Part shown: one piece after another, positions 17,187 through 24,887 of the stretch
How the letters are laid out: every line of letters starts with the position of its first letter
Position numbering within the stretch: the stretch's first letter is position 1
From: Salsuginibacillus kocurii DSM 18087
Lineage (GTDB): Bacteria; Bacillota; Bacilli; Bacillales; Marinococcaceae
Length of the DNA stretch: 64,000 nt
Assembly (NCBI RefSeq): GCF_000377705.1
Contig: NZ_KB898625.1
Location: 1 to 64,000 of the forward strand
Reading direction: 5' to 3'
Position numbers and translations under genes: made by a program
The notes under the pieces: model-generated
Database searches by the model: none
What the model was told of the DNA's origin: nothing
The model's input: only the letters and a program-made list of their open reading frames with translations

Positions 17187-18995
17187 CTAAAACCGCTTCT
17201 CCAGTTCATCAACGAGTGCGCCGACATAGGCCACTGCTTCTTGGATTGGTTCGGCGGTGGTCATGTCTACGCCGCCTTCTTGCATCAATTCGAGCGGCTT
17301 TTTTGTGCCTCCAGCTTTTAACGAAGAAATCCAGCGGTCAACAGCCGGCTGGCCTTCTTCTTGAATACGTTTGGAAGCAGCCGTGGAAGCAGTCAGTCCG
17401 GCAGAGTACGTATATGGATAAAGCCCCATGTAATAGTGAGGCTGGCGCATCCAGGTTAAGCCGGCATTCTCATCGATTTCGACGGCGTCCCCCCAGAATT
17501 CAGCCAACAATTCTCGTTTTTGCTCGCAAAGAATGTCAGCCGTGATCGGAGTATCCTGGTCTGCCAACGCGTATACTCGGCGCTGCAATTCGCCTTCAAG
17601 AATGTGAGTTACAAAATTGTGATAATACGTACCCAACGACTGCAAAATGACCCAACGGTGCATGCGGTCATCATTCGTCTGTGAAAGAATGTGACGGCTT
17701 AACAGCATTTCGTTCATCGTCGACGGGGCTTCAATAAAGTATCGAGATGGCCGCACGTTTGCTAAGCGTTGATTGCGCCCCGCCAGGCTAAAGTGGGCCG
17801 CGTGCCCTAGTTCATGTGCGAGAGTAAACGTATCAGCCATGGAGCCATTCCACGTCATCAAAATATACGGATGAACCCCGTACGGGCTGGAACAAAACGC
17901 ACCAGAGCGCTTACCAATATTGTTGGCACGGTCGACCCAGCGGTTCGTCAAACCTTGCTCAATGATCTCCATATATTCTGAGCCCATCACTTGCAACGAA
18001 TCCAGTATATACTGCGAAGCTTCTTCATAGCTTACTTGCGGGTCAAAATCCGGGTCGAGCGGTGCTTTCAAATCACTAAAATACATCTTTTCAAGTCCAA
18101 GCACGCGTTGCTTCAGCTTGGCGAGCCGGCGCATATGAGGAGCCAACTCAGTCAGAATCGTATCCAACTGGCGATGATACATTTCCAGTGAGACTTGCTG
18201 CTCGTGCAGCAACATGTCGGTAACCGAAGCATAACCGCGCAGGCGTGACTCGATGACTTGCTTTTTGACCTCAGTCGCATATGTGGCTGCATACGTATGT
18301 TTATATTGATTTAATGTGTTGGAAAACGTCTCATATGCTTTGCGGCGCAGTTCCGTGTCCGCTGACGCTTCGTAATTGGAAAAGGTGTTAAACGTTAATG
18401 GATGTTCTTTCCCATCTGAAGTTGTAAACGAGGGAAAGACCATATCTGACGTTTTGCTGCGTTCATAAATCATAAATGGAGCATTTTGAACTTCTCCAAA
18501 GGCGGCCAGTACTTCTTCTGTTTCAGGCGCTAGTTGATAAGGCTTCTTTTCTAATAAATCCAGCAAAACTTTACGGAATTCTGCTAGAATCGGTTCTTGC
18601 TGTATGTACGTTTCAATCGTCTCAAGATCCAATTCAAGGATTTCAGATTGAATAAACGATGTCTGGGCACTGATTTCAGAAACCACACCACCGACACGAG
18701 CTGCATTTGCTTGATGGACAGGATTCGTGCCGTCCCCTGACTGGCAGAGATGAGCATACATCATCACCCGCATCATCCGCTCCCGCAGCTTGTCACTCGC
18801 TACTAAACAGTCTGCCAGCGTATTTGCGCTTTCACCAACCCGTCCTTTGTATTTCGTGACGGTCTCCACCTCTTTACCAAGCTTCTCTAACTCAGCTTCC
18901 CAACTCTCTTCCGTGTCAAATAAATCTTGCAGATTCCAGGTCTCTTCAACCGGTACTTCTGCCCGGCTTAGCGTTTCATTCGTAACTGCTCCCAT
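17187..18995 (-). CDS. pepF: Oligoendopeptidase F (M3 metallopeptidase)
   Basis: A 602-residue cytosolic zinc peptidase that cleaves oligopeptides of roughly 7-17 residues. The zinc site is HELGHAAH with H394, E395 and H398, and the third ligand is the Glu of IEAPSTMNE about 27 residues on. The N-terminal M3 domain starts with VEETWNLQDLFDTEESWEAE. ATG 18995 is preferred because AGGAGA is 6 bases upstream; the earlier ATG 19001 touches that Shine-Dalgarno. Monocistronic. Confidence 0.95.
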   Translation of the reverse strand: MGAVTNETLSRAEVPVEETWNLQDLFDTEESWEAELEKLGKEVETVTKYKGRVGESANTLADCLVASDKLRERMMRVMMYAHLCQSGDGTNPVHQANAARVGGVVSEISAQTSFIQSEILELDLETIETYIQQEPILAEFRKVLLDLLEKKPYQLAPETEEVLAAFGEVQNAPFMIYERSKTSDMVFPSFTTSDGKEHPLTFNTFSNYEASADTELRRKAYETFSNTLNQYKHTYAATYATEVKKQVIESRLRGYASVTDMLLHEQQVSLEMYHRQLDTILTELAPHMRRLAKLKQRVLGLEKMYFSDLKAPLDPDFDPQVSYEEASQYILDSLQVMGSEYMEIIEQGLTNRWVDRANNIGKRSGAFCSSPYGVHPYILMTWNGSMADTFTLAHELGHAAHFSLAGRNQRLANVRPSRYFIEAPSTMNEMLLSRHILSQTNDDRMHRWVILQSLGTYYHNFVTHILEGELQRRVYALADQDTPITADILCEQKRELLAEFWGDAVEIDENAGLTWMRQPHYYMGLYPYTYSAGLTASTAASKRIQEEGQPAVDRWISSLKAGGTKKPLELMQEGGVDMTTAEPIQEAVAYVGALVDELEKRF

Positions 18996-19001
18996 CTTCA
19001 T

Positions 19002-19353
19002 TCTCCTTTCATCTGATTAAGGTTTTTAATGTTTCGCCTTTCGAAATATGAATCTATTATACCTTACATTCAGGCAAGATGAAATAAATGGTTCAATTTT
19101 CTGATGATTAATCTGCCCCTGATAGGTTTACATAAATTAACAATACCATCGCGGGCTAAAACTTCGTCAAACGGCTTGAAACATGGTAAACTAGACATCG
19201 AATTACTTTATTAAAAGCTGAAAGATGTTTCTTCTCTCTAACCAAGAGAAAGTACCTGCCTTTCCACAAAAACGTAGGCACCTTATAGCGCTGCATTGCT
19301 TTTACGAAGGTAAAATCCAACACCTATTGGCATAGAAATAGGAGTGAAAAAGC
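19002..19353. other. Divergent promoter region between pepF and rsbR paralogue
   Basis: About 350 bases. A short hairpin TTCTCT-CTAACCA-AGAGAA lies near 19230-19250 in the probable leader of the plus-strand gene. No further gene or recognisable riboswitch was seen. Confidence 0.45.
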
Positions 19354-20202
19354 ATGGGACTAAGTTTAGAACAAGATTATTTAGATTATTTTCATTCGCA
19401 TAAAGAAGAATTTCAAGAATCACTTTTGGACGAAGCTGTAAATGTTCGCGATAAAATTGAAGAAATTTTATTAGTGGGGAACATTGACCTGTTAAACAAC
19501 GCTCATACCCTGGTTATGTATGCGCTGAGTGGAAAAGAAGACTCAGTTGAGGAGTTCGCTAAAAAAGAAGGGATTTCCTGGGCTTCGCAAGACCTTACCT
19601 TGTCATTCAAGCTCGAATGGGTCCAAGCAATCCGGCGAACATTATGGAGATACTTACATCAATTTGAGAAAGAACGGCACGCTGATGGAAGGACTGACGC
19701 GTTCTTTGCTCTCGAAGAACAAGTGAACGACCAAATTGACCAGTTCCTTAACGGATTTTTCCTAACCTATTCCGACTATAAAGACAAGCTGATTGAATCT
19801 CAAAAAAAATTGGTGGAAGAATTATCTGTTCCCCTTATTCCAATTTCTCAAAATGTAGGAGTAGTGCCGTTAATTCGAGAAATTGATATAACAAGAGCCC
19901 AAACTATCGAGGAAAAGATTTTAGTCGAAATTAAAAACCTTCGAATTAAAACGTTAATCTTGGACTTCTCGGGGATTGCCATTATGCATGATGACGCCAT
20001 AAATTATATGAGACAGATCATCCACGAAATAAAGCTAATGGGCTGTGACTGCGTGATCACCGGTCTGCGTCCAGAGATTGTTCTAGAAATCACCAGGTTA
20101 GGGTTACGGTTTGAAGAAGAAGCTGAGACAAAAACTAGCCTGCAGCAAGCTTTGCAAGATTATCTTATGACCACTGAGTCAGATAAACGCCCCTTTCATT
20201 AA
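19354..20202 (+). CDS. RsbR-type co-antagonist (STAS domain), orphan paralogue
   Basis: A 282-residue protein with an N-terminal globin-like sensor region (residues 1-~155, non-haem) and a C-terminal STAS domain from ~165: PLIREIDITRAQTIEEKIL, then LILDFSGIAIMHDDAINYM and GCDCVITGLRPEIVLEITRL. This is the RsbR architecture of stressosomes that release RsbT to turn on the general stress response. No rsbS, rsbT or rsbU lies nearby, so it is a stand-alone paralogue like the RsbR paralogues of B. subtilis. GGAGTG precedes the ATG; a strong terminator follows. Confidence 0.88.
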   Translation: MGLSLEQDYLDYFHSHKEEFQESLLDEAVNVRDKIEEILLVGNIDLLNNAHTLVMYALSGKEDSVEEFAKKEGISWASQDLTLSFKLEWVQAIRRTLWRYLHQFEKERHADGRTDAFFALEEQVNDQIDQFLNGFFLTYSDYKDKLIESQKKLVEELSVPLIPISQNVGVVPLIREIDITRAQTIEEKILVEIKNLRIKTLILDFSGIAIMHDDAINYMRQIIHEIKLMGCDCVITGLRPEIVLEITRLGLRFEEEAETKTSLQQALQDYLMTTESDKRPFH

Positions 20203-20240
20203 AGGAAACACGCTGCTTTAAATTGTAGCTTTTCATTTGC

Positions 20241-20276
20241 AAACCCCGCTCGCCTGAATAAGGTGAGCGGGGTTTT
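20241..20276 (+). terminator. Intrinsic terminator after rsbR paralogue
   Basis: ACCCCGCTCGCCT pairs with AGGTGAGCGGGGT, loop GAATA, followed by TTTT; lies between convergent genes. Confidence 0.9.
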
Positions 20277-20312
20277 ACAAATCAAGTTGCTGATAGAAAC
20301 GAGCATACGAAC

Positions 20313-21308
20313 TTACAATTTAACAATAGTTCTTCCCCGTACCTTGCCTTCTAAAATGTCCTCTAAAACCTGCGGAAGCTCTTCTAAGCTAATTTCATTA
20401 ACCAGTTCCTCATCTAAGTTTGTTGGTTTCAACTCATCACTGAGACGCTCCCAAACGTTTAACCGTTTATTCATCGGGTAGTCGACAGAGTTAATGCCAA
20501 GCCAGTTGATCCCTCTGGCAATTGCAGGGATCACTGTCGTGCTTACACCAACGCCGCCTGCCAAGCCGCTTGTGGCGACAGACCCGCCAAATTTTAACGT
20601 TTTGAAAATGTACTGAAGCGTTTCACCACCGACAGGGTCGACGGCCCCGGCCCATTTTTCTGCAAGCAGTGGAGTCTCTTCTGTATCGACAATGGTGTCA
20701 CGGTGAACAATCTCCTTGGCACCAATTGCTTTTAAATACGCCTCTTCATTTGCTTTGCCCGTGCTGGCTACTACCTCATAGCCTCGCTTCGCTAACATAT
20801 CTACCGCTAAGCTGCCTACACCGCCAGTGGCCCCCGCGACTAAAACAGGTCCTTGCCCGGGCTCCAAATCATTGTCTTCCAACCGCTGTACAGACAATGC
20901 AGCCGTGAACCCTGCTGTCCCCAGCACCATCGCTTCTCTGAGCGACAAGCCCTCCGGCAGTGGCACGACCCATTCCGCAGGCACGCGGGCCACTTCACTA
21001 AAACCACCTGAATGCCCAGTTCCTAACTGATAACTCGTAACAATCACTTCATCCCCTGCTTGGTAGCGATCATCACTAGAGTCGATCACCGTACCAGCTA
21101 AATCAATCCCTGGTATTAGTGGATATGACTCAACGAATTGCTGCTGCACAGCTACTGCTCCATCTTTATAGTTCACACTGGAGTAAGCGACGCGAATCGT
21201 AACTTCGCCTTCCGGAAGATCATTCTGGGTTAGCTGTTTCACTTCTAACTTCGGTTCATTGTTTTCTTTAGATAGTACCATGGCGTTAAACGTATCCATT
21301 GGCTTCAT
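20313..21308 (-). CDS. YhdH/AcuI-type NADPH quinone oxidoreductase
   Basis: A zinc-free medium-chain dehydrogenase/reductase of about 331 residues, of the YhdH/AcuI group (acrylyl-CoA reductase or quinone oxidoreductase). Signatures are VAYSSVNYKDG, PLIPGIDLAGTV, the NADP-binding GATGGVGSLAVDML and the terminal GRTIVKL. AGGAGG lies 3 bases before ATG 21308 and 12 before ATG 21299, so the start is uncertain by three residues. The family often detoxifies acrylyl-CoA or reactive enones; the precise substrate is not readable. Confidence 0.9.
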   Translation of the reverse strand: MKPMDTFNAMVLSKENNEPKLEVKQLTQNDLPEGEVTIRVAYSSVNYKDGAVAVQQQFVESYPLIPGIDLAGTVIDSSDDRYQAGDEVIVTSYQLGTGHSGGFSEVARVPAEWVVPLPEGLSLREAMVLGTAGFTAALSVQRLEDNDLEPGQGPVLVAGATGGVGSLAVDMLAKRGYEVVASTGKANEEAYLKAIGAKEIVHRDTIVDTEETPLLAEKWAGAVDPVGGETLQYIFKTLKFGGSVATSGLAGGVGVSTTVIPAIARGINWLGINSVDYPMNKRLNVWERLSDELKPTNLDEELVNEISLEELPQVLEDILEGKVRGRTIVKL

Positions 21309-21352
21309 CAACCTCCTGCTTCTACTATGATTCACTTCCATAGTAACGAGAA

Positions 21353-21384
21353 AACCAGGCAAAGGTCTAATAAGTTGCCTGGTT
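21353..21384. promoter_or_regulatory. Stem-loop upstream of YhdH-type gene
   Basis: AACCAGGCAA and TTGCCTGGTT form a perfect 10-bp stem around a 12-base loop, about 45 bases before the start codon; on the minus strand it is followed by TTC. It may be an operator, attenuator or stray terminator. Confidence 0.5.
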
Positions 21385-21404
21385 GCTGTTTTAGATACAC
21401 CAAG

Positions 21405-21457
21405 CTAAAGAAACTTGGCAAAATCAAGCCTATTTATACATTCTTACGATGAAAAAA
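21405..21457 (+). repeat. Dispersed intergenic repeat, copy 3 (short)
   Basis: CTAAAGAAACTTGGCAAAAT, then TCAAGCC joined directly to TATTTATACATTCTTACG; the central GGCTGAGCC block is missing, so this looks like an internally deleted copy of the family at 16201 and 35694. Confidence 0.6.
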
Positions 21458-21486
21458 GAGGGGGAACACCCCCCCTCTCCTTTTTA
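21452..21486 (-). terminator. Terminator of the fructose-type PTS operon
   Basis: On the minus strand GGAGAGGGGGGG/CCCCCTCT forms a GC-rich hairpin with GTGTT loop followed by TTTTTTC, 13 bases downstream of the IIA stop. Confidence 0.85.
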
Positions 21487-21498
21487 TAGCTGCTTTAT

Positions 21499-21954
21499 CT
21501 ACTCTATTTCTTCTAAGAGATTATAAGCTTCTTCATTACTTTCTACTTGCAGCAGTTGCTCTCTAAACTCCTCATTCATTAACTTTCTTGATAGAATTTG
21601 CAGGATCTTTAAATGATCATCGCCTTGATTCTCTTGGGGAACGGCAATCATGAATATGAGTTTAGCCAATGTCCCATCTGCACTGTTCCAGTCTACACCG
21701 GATGCCTTCTTCCCAAAAATCACTCGTGGTTCAGTCACGGCTTTTGACTTACCATGAGGAATAGCTATCTCATAGCCAATTCCCGTGGATCCTTCTTTTT
21801 CTCTAGCAAGTATTGCTTTTTTGAATTTTCGTTTGGATTTTATTGATCCTTCATTATCCAACTTATGAATTAATTCTTCAATAATCTCATCTCTTGTCGT
21901 TCCTTTAAGCTCTGTCTCTACCAATTCTGTCGTCATTAATTCTGTTAGTTTCAT
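21499..21954 (-). CDS. PTS fructose-family enzyme IIA
   Basis: A 151-residue PTS EIIA type-2 phosphocarrier with the active site GYEIAIPHGKS (His67). It would pass phosphate from HPr to the IIB domain encoded just upstream. AGGAGGCT precedes the ATG, and only 12 bases separate it from the IIBC stop, so the two form an operon. There is no fructose-1-phosphate kinase in the operon, so sugar identity is open (fructose, mannose derivative or similar). Confidence 0.93.
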   Translation of the reverse strand: MKLTELMTTELVETELKGTTRDEIIEELIHKLDNEGSIKSKRKFKKAILAREKEGSTGIGYEIAIPHGKSKAVTEPRVIFGKKASGVDWNSADGTLAKLIFMIAVPQENQGDDHLKILQILSRKLMNEEFREQLLQVESNEEAYNLLEEIE

Positions 21955-21966
21955 TTACACAGCCTC

Positions 21967-23379
21967 CTAACCAGTTGTGATATCTTTTTTGAGTAAATTA
22001 ACCATCAGAGCTGTCACAATCGTCCCAATAATGATGGCGACAAAGTACATAATGACTCCATTAATAGCTCCAAATGCAGCAACGACTGGACCTCCGTGCG
22101 GCACATTATTACCCACACTAAACATCATGGCAATCACTGAACCTACTATAGCACCAGTCATTAAAGATGGAATCACTCGCAACGGATCTTTTGCGGCAAA
22201 TGGAATAGCACCTTCAGTAATACCAACCAGTCCCATTGCCAACGCTGCTTTACCACCTTCTTGTTCGGGTTTCTCATATTTTCTCTTATTCAACAGCGTA
22301 GCTAGGCCCATTCCGAGAGGTGGGATACAGATGGCTACTGCAATTGGCCCCATAATCTCAATATTTCCTTCCGCTACCATTGCAGCACCAAAGAAGAAAG
22401 CAACTTTGTTAACCGGACCGCCCATGTCAAAGGCAATCATTGCTCCAAGAATAATAGCTAGAACGATAGAGCTAGCTCCTTCCATCCCTGCTAACCATTC
22501 AGTTAACCCTGAAAAGATGAAGGCAATGGGAGAACCGATTACAAAGATAAAAATAAGCGCTACTATAATGGATGCAAGCAACGGGATGACCAAAATCGGC
22601 ATGACAGGTTGTACAACACTCGGAACTTTCCAACTCTTGATCCATTTTGCGATATAACCAGCAAGAAAACCTGCAGCAATACCCCCTAAAAATCCTGCTT
22701 CCGCTTCAGGGCTGCCATAAAAGCCTCCATTCGCAGCAATATATCCACCAATCATACCAGGAGCAAGTCCAGGTCGGTCAGCAATACTCATTGCGATAAA
22801 ACCAGCTAGTATCGGTACCATGAAGCCAAATGAAGCTTCGCCGACCGCGAGAAGTGTGGCCCAAACCGTATCATCTGCCACTTGAATCCCTTCTTCTGTC
22901 GCCGTTCCACCTAATGATAATGATAAGGCGATTAACAGTCCACCTACTACAACAAACGGAATCATATAAGAGACACCGTTCATTAAATGTCTGTAGAATG
23001 GGTTTTGTGTTTCTTTATCTTTCATTTTTTCTTTGTGTTCTTTGGTCTCTCCAGTATTCGTTTGATAAACGTCCGCTTCTTCATTAATGATCTGATTAAT
23101 AAGTTCGTCTGCTTTATGAATACCTTCCTGAACACCTGTTTCCACCAGTAATAAATTGTTAAAACGTGACTTATCCACGCTTTTATCAGCAGCAATAATA
23201 ATTCCATCTGCTTCTTCAATCTCTTTTTGGGTAAATTCATTTTCTACCCCTATCGACCCTTGCGTCTCCACTTTAATCTCAATACCCGCTTCTTCGGCAG
23301 CTTTCTGCAAATTTTCTGCTGCCATGTAGGTATGGGCGATACCATTTGGACAAGCGGTTATGGCTAATACCTTTTTCAT
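21967..23379 (-). CDS. PTS fructose-family enzyme IIBC
   Basis: A 470-residue permease. Residues 1-~100 are a IIB-fru domain with phosphocysteine C10 in AITACPNGIAHTYMA; a charged linker (~105-140) leads to an eight- to nine-helix IIC domain (VSYMIPFVVVGGLLIALSL, AFDMGGPVNKVAFFF, PHGGPVVA). It imports and phosphorylates a fructose-like sugar. I chose the ATG at 23379 because GGAGG lies 7 bases upstream. A good cre site and an inverted repeat precede it. Its PRD activator now lies 6 kb away at 29.6-31.5 kb. Confidence 0.94.
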   Translation of the reverse strand: MKKVLAITACPNGIAHTYMAAENLQKAAEEAGIEIKVETQGSIGVENEFTQKEIEEADGIIIAADKSVDKSRFNNLLLVETGVQEGIHKADELINQIINEEADVYQTNTGETKEHKEKMKDKETQNPFYRHLMNGVSYMIPFVVVGGLLIALSLSLGGTATEEGIQVADDTVWATLLAVGEASFGFMVPILAGFIAMSIADRPGLAPGMIGGYIAANGGFYGSPEAEAGFLGGIAAGFLAGYIAKWIKSWKVPSVVQPVMPILVIPLLASIIVALIFIFVIGSPIAFIFSGLTEWLAGMEGASSIVLAIILGAMIAFDMGGPVNKVAFFFGAAMVAEGNIEIMGPIAVAICIPPLGMGLATLLNKRKYEKPEQEGGKAALAMGLVGITEGAIPFAAKDPLRVIPSLMTGAIVGSVIAMMFSVGNNVPHGGPVVAAFGAINGVIMYFVAIIIGTIVTALMVNLLKKDITTG

Positions 23380-23420
23380 GACGTGACCTCCTTTAATCAT
23401 GTTGTAAATTAATTTTATAA

Positions 23421-23434
23421 TGAAACCGCTATCA
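23421..23434 (-). promoter_or_regulatory. cre site upstream of fructose-type PTS
   Basis: TGAAACCGCTATCA fits the degenerate cre TGWAANCGNTNWCA at every position. It lies 42 bases upstream of the IIBC start. Confidence 0.7.
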
Positions 23435-23451
23435 AAAAAGGACAAATTTAC

Positions 23452-23468
23452 TACCGGAACTTCCGGTA
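23452..23468. promoter_or_regulatory. Inverted repeat, candidate activator site
   Basis: TACCGGA-ACT-TCCGGTA, perfect 7-bp arms, 73 bases upstream of the IIBC start and just upstream of the cre site; placed like a binding site for the PRD-type activator of this operon. Confidence 0.5.
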
Positions 23469-23570
23469 AAAAATACACCTTTTATGTTTTGGCTGAAATT
23501 TTTACGTCTTTGAATCAATTTCATCATTCAAAATAAGATGTTCAAATCCGACTAATGAATGTGACCTTCA

Positions 23571-23700
23571 CTTCAGACGGGCGCTTTCCCGAGGGCTTGT
23601 CTTCAGCTAACTTTTTCGATGGCAAAACCCTCGAAAAAGTGGATCTTCAGACTGCGCTTTATCCTCTGGGAGTCGCCGTCTTACGTTTCAGTCACTTTTT
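23571..23700. repeat. Fold-back intergenic repeat element
   Basis: A ~130-bp structured element with outer arms AGACGG (23575) and CCGTCT, and an inner perfect 10-bp stem ACTTTTTCGA/TCGAAAAAGT (23610-23640). It contains GGGCTTGTCTTCAGC and GGGAGTCGCCGTCTTACG, wording that I recognise from a widely dispersed intergenic repeat in Bacillaceae genomes. Only one copy is present in this window. Confidence 0.6.
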
Positions 23701-23801
23701 ACATTCCGTATAGTAAATAAAAAATAAATAGACATCATTCGTATTATTGCTCATAAAACGTCATTATGAAATTGATTCCTTTATCTCCCGTTTTTTCATA
23801 A

Positions 23802-23930
23802 GAAAAAGCCAACCAGTAAGGCTGACTTCATAAAATTGAAAAAAACATATCTTTATCTGTTTGGCTCACCAACTTGCTTACAATATCATAGTGGTGTGAC
23901 AAGTCTGAGAGGTCTTTAAATAGTTTCTTT
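23802..23930. repeat. 129-bp direct repeat, copy A (3' end of PRD regulator)
   Basis: Identical to 29563-29691 except for one base. It contains the last ~33 codons, the stop and the presumed terminator (AGCC...GGCT then TTTTT on the minus strand) of the regulator gene at 29.6 kb. The two copies bracket 5.6 kb of DNA. Confidence 0.92.
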
Positions 23931-24009
23931 AATTTTGTGACTTTCTGCTTCTTACGGACCTTTATTTACCTTGCTGATTTCTCACTTATAAGGATTTTCC
24001 GATCATCCG

Positions 24010-24195
24010 TTCCGTTAGTCCGCACCGGTTTAACTCCTTGCTTCGTGTTCGTTATAATTGTCAGGCTTGTACCTTCTCTAACATCTCCACGTGAGCATAC
24101 GCATAATACTAGCAACTGACTTTTTCGTCACTTCCTCTGGGAAGCGGGCTTGTAAAAAGCTGACCATCATGGTTGCTACTTCTTGTCATTATGAT
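24010..24195 (-). pseudogene. Remnant of an Rpn/YhgA-like nuclease gene
   Basis: On the minus strand the peptide VSFLQARFPEEVTKKSV is followed, after frame breaks, by stretches that match the C-terminal end of the nuclease at 34.6-35.6 kb (ISFLQARFPDEVTEKAV and on). Only about the last 60 codons remain, with stops and frameshifts. This is a dead 3' fragment. Confidence 0.7.
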
Positions 24196-24304
24196 TGGGT
24201 TAGGTATCATCATGCCTTTAGTCGGTCTATCTATTATTGTCGTTTATGTATTAGATCGATTTGTATTTTCTAAAATAAAAGCTCTAGAATCATGGTACAG
24301 ATGA
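24191..24304 (+). pseudogene. Fragment of a membrane protein
   Basis: An open stretch of 37 codons (the frame continues upstream without a start) encodes a single hydrophobic segment, GLGIIMPLVGLSIIVVYVL, followed by a basic tail ending in SWYR and TGA. No ribosome binding site is seen. It looks like the C-terminal end of a lost gene; I do not recognise the family. Confidence 0.35.
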
Positions 24305-24317
24305 AAGAGTTAATCGT

Positions 24318-24769
24318 ATGACTTATTAACGAAAAGCATATTTATTCACTACTTTTTTACTACTGGCAGGCTGTCAAGCAAATACGGATATTGACTCAAA
24401 GTCATAAGCAGAGGGGCAGCAGGTTGATGGTGATTTTTATCTTCCAGAAGATGTAGAGGAAGAAGAGGAGCCCATTCTTACTACGCTTGTCCATCAAGAT
24501 GAGGAACCTATAAAAAATGCTACTAAGGTACAGTTTTAACTATTGCCGTATGATAATCGAGAGGGAGCAGAATTTATAGAAGGAGAACATGTTGGTAAGG
24601 GGTTTACACTGTACCATTTGAGTTTGACGAGGAAGAGATAGTTAATATACAAGTTCTTGTTTCAGCGAACCAACAACATGTGATGCCTAGAACAGTTTTC
24701 CCTGTCGGTGATTATAGTGACCAAGTATTAGAAGAGTTTAAAAGTACTCCTGGTGGATATGACATATAA
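24318..24769 (+). pseudogene. Broken YtkA/FixH-like lipoprotein gene
   Basis: A lipoprotein signal (FTTFLLLAGCQANTD, lipobox LAGC) is preceded by ATG and an immediate TAA, then interrupted by TAA after DIDSKS, by a second TAA after ATKVQF, and by a frameshift near 24610. Reassembled, the mature part is an acidic YtkA-like domain (FYLPEDVEEEEEPILTT, HQDEEPIKNATKVQF, TVPFEFDEEEIVNIQVLV). At least four lesions make it non-functional. Confidence 0.75.
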
Positions 24770-24811
24770 ATTTATATATAGATGAGACAATACGTATCAT
24801 CTTTGAGGGGA

Positions 24812-24840
24812 AAAAGCAGAGGCGTTGTGCCACTGCTTTT
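24812..24840. terminator. Intrinsic terminator of the chemoreceptor gene
   Basis: AAAAGCAGAGGC pairs with GCCACTGCTTTT, five-base loop; T-rich on both strands. Lies 47 bases after the minus-strand stop. Confidence 0.8.
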
Positions 24841-24887
24841 CTTACTATAGAAGAGGGACGAAAATGAAACAGTTCCCCGCTTCGGCC

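Noticed and set aside
21977-22657. Plus-strand 226-codon open frame
   Set aside because: Antisense of the PTS IIC domain, which is confidently identified.
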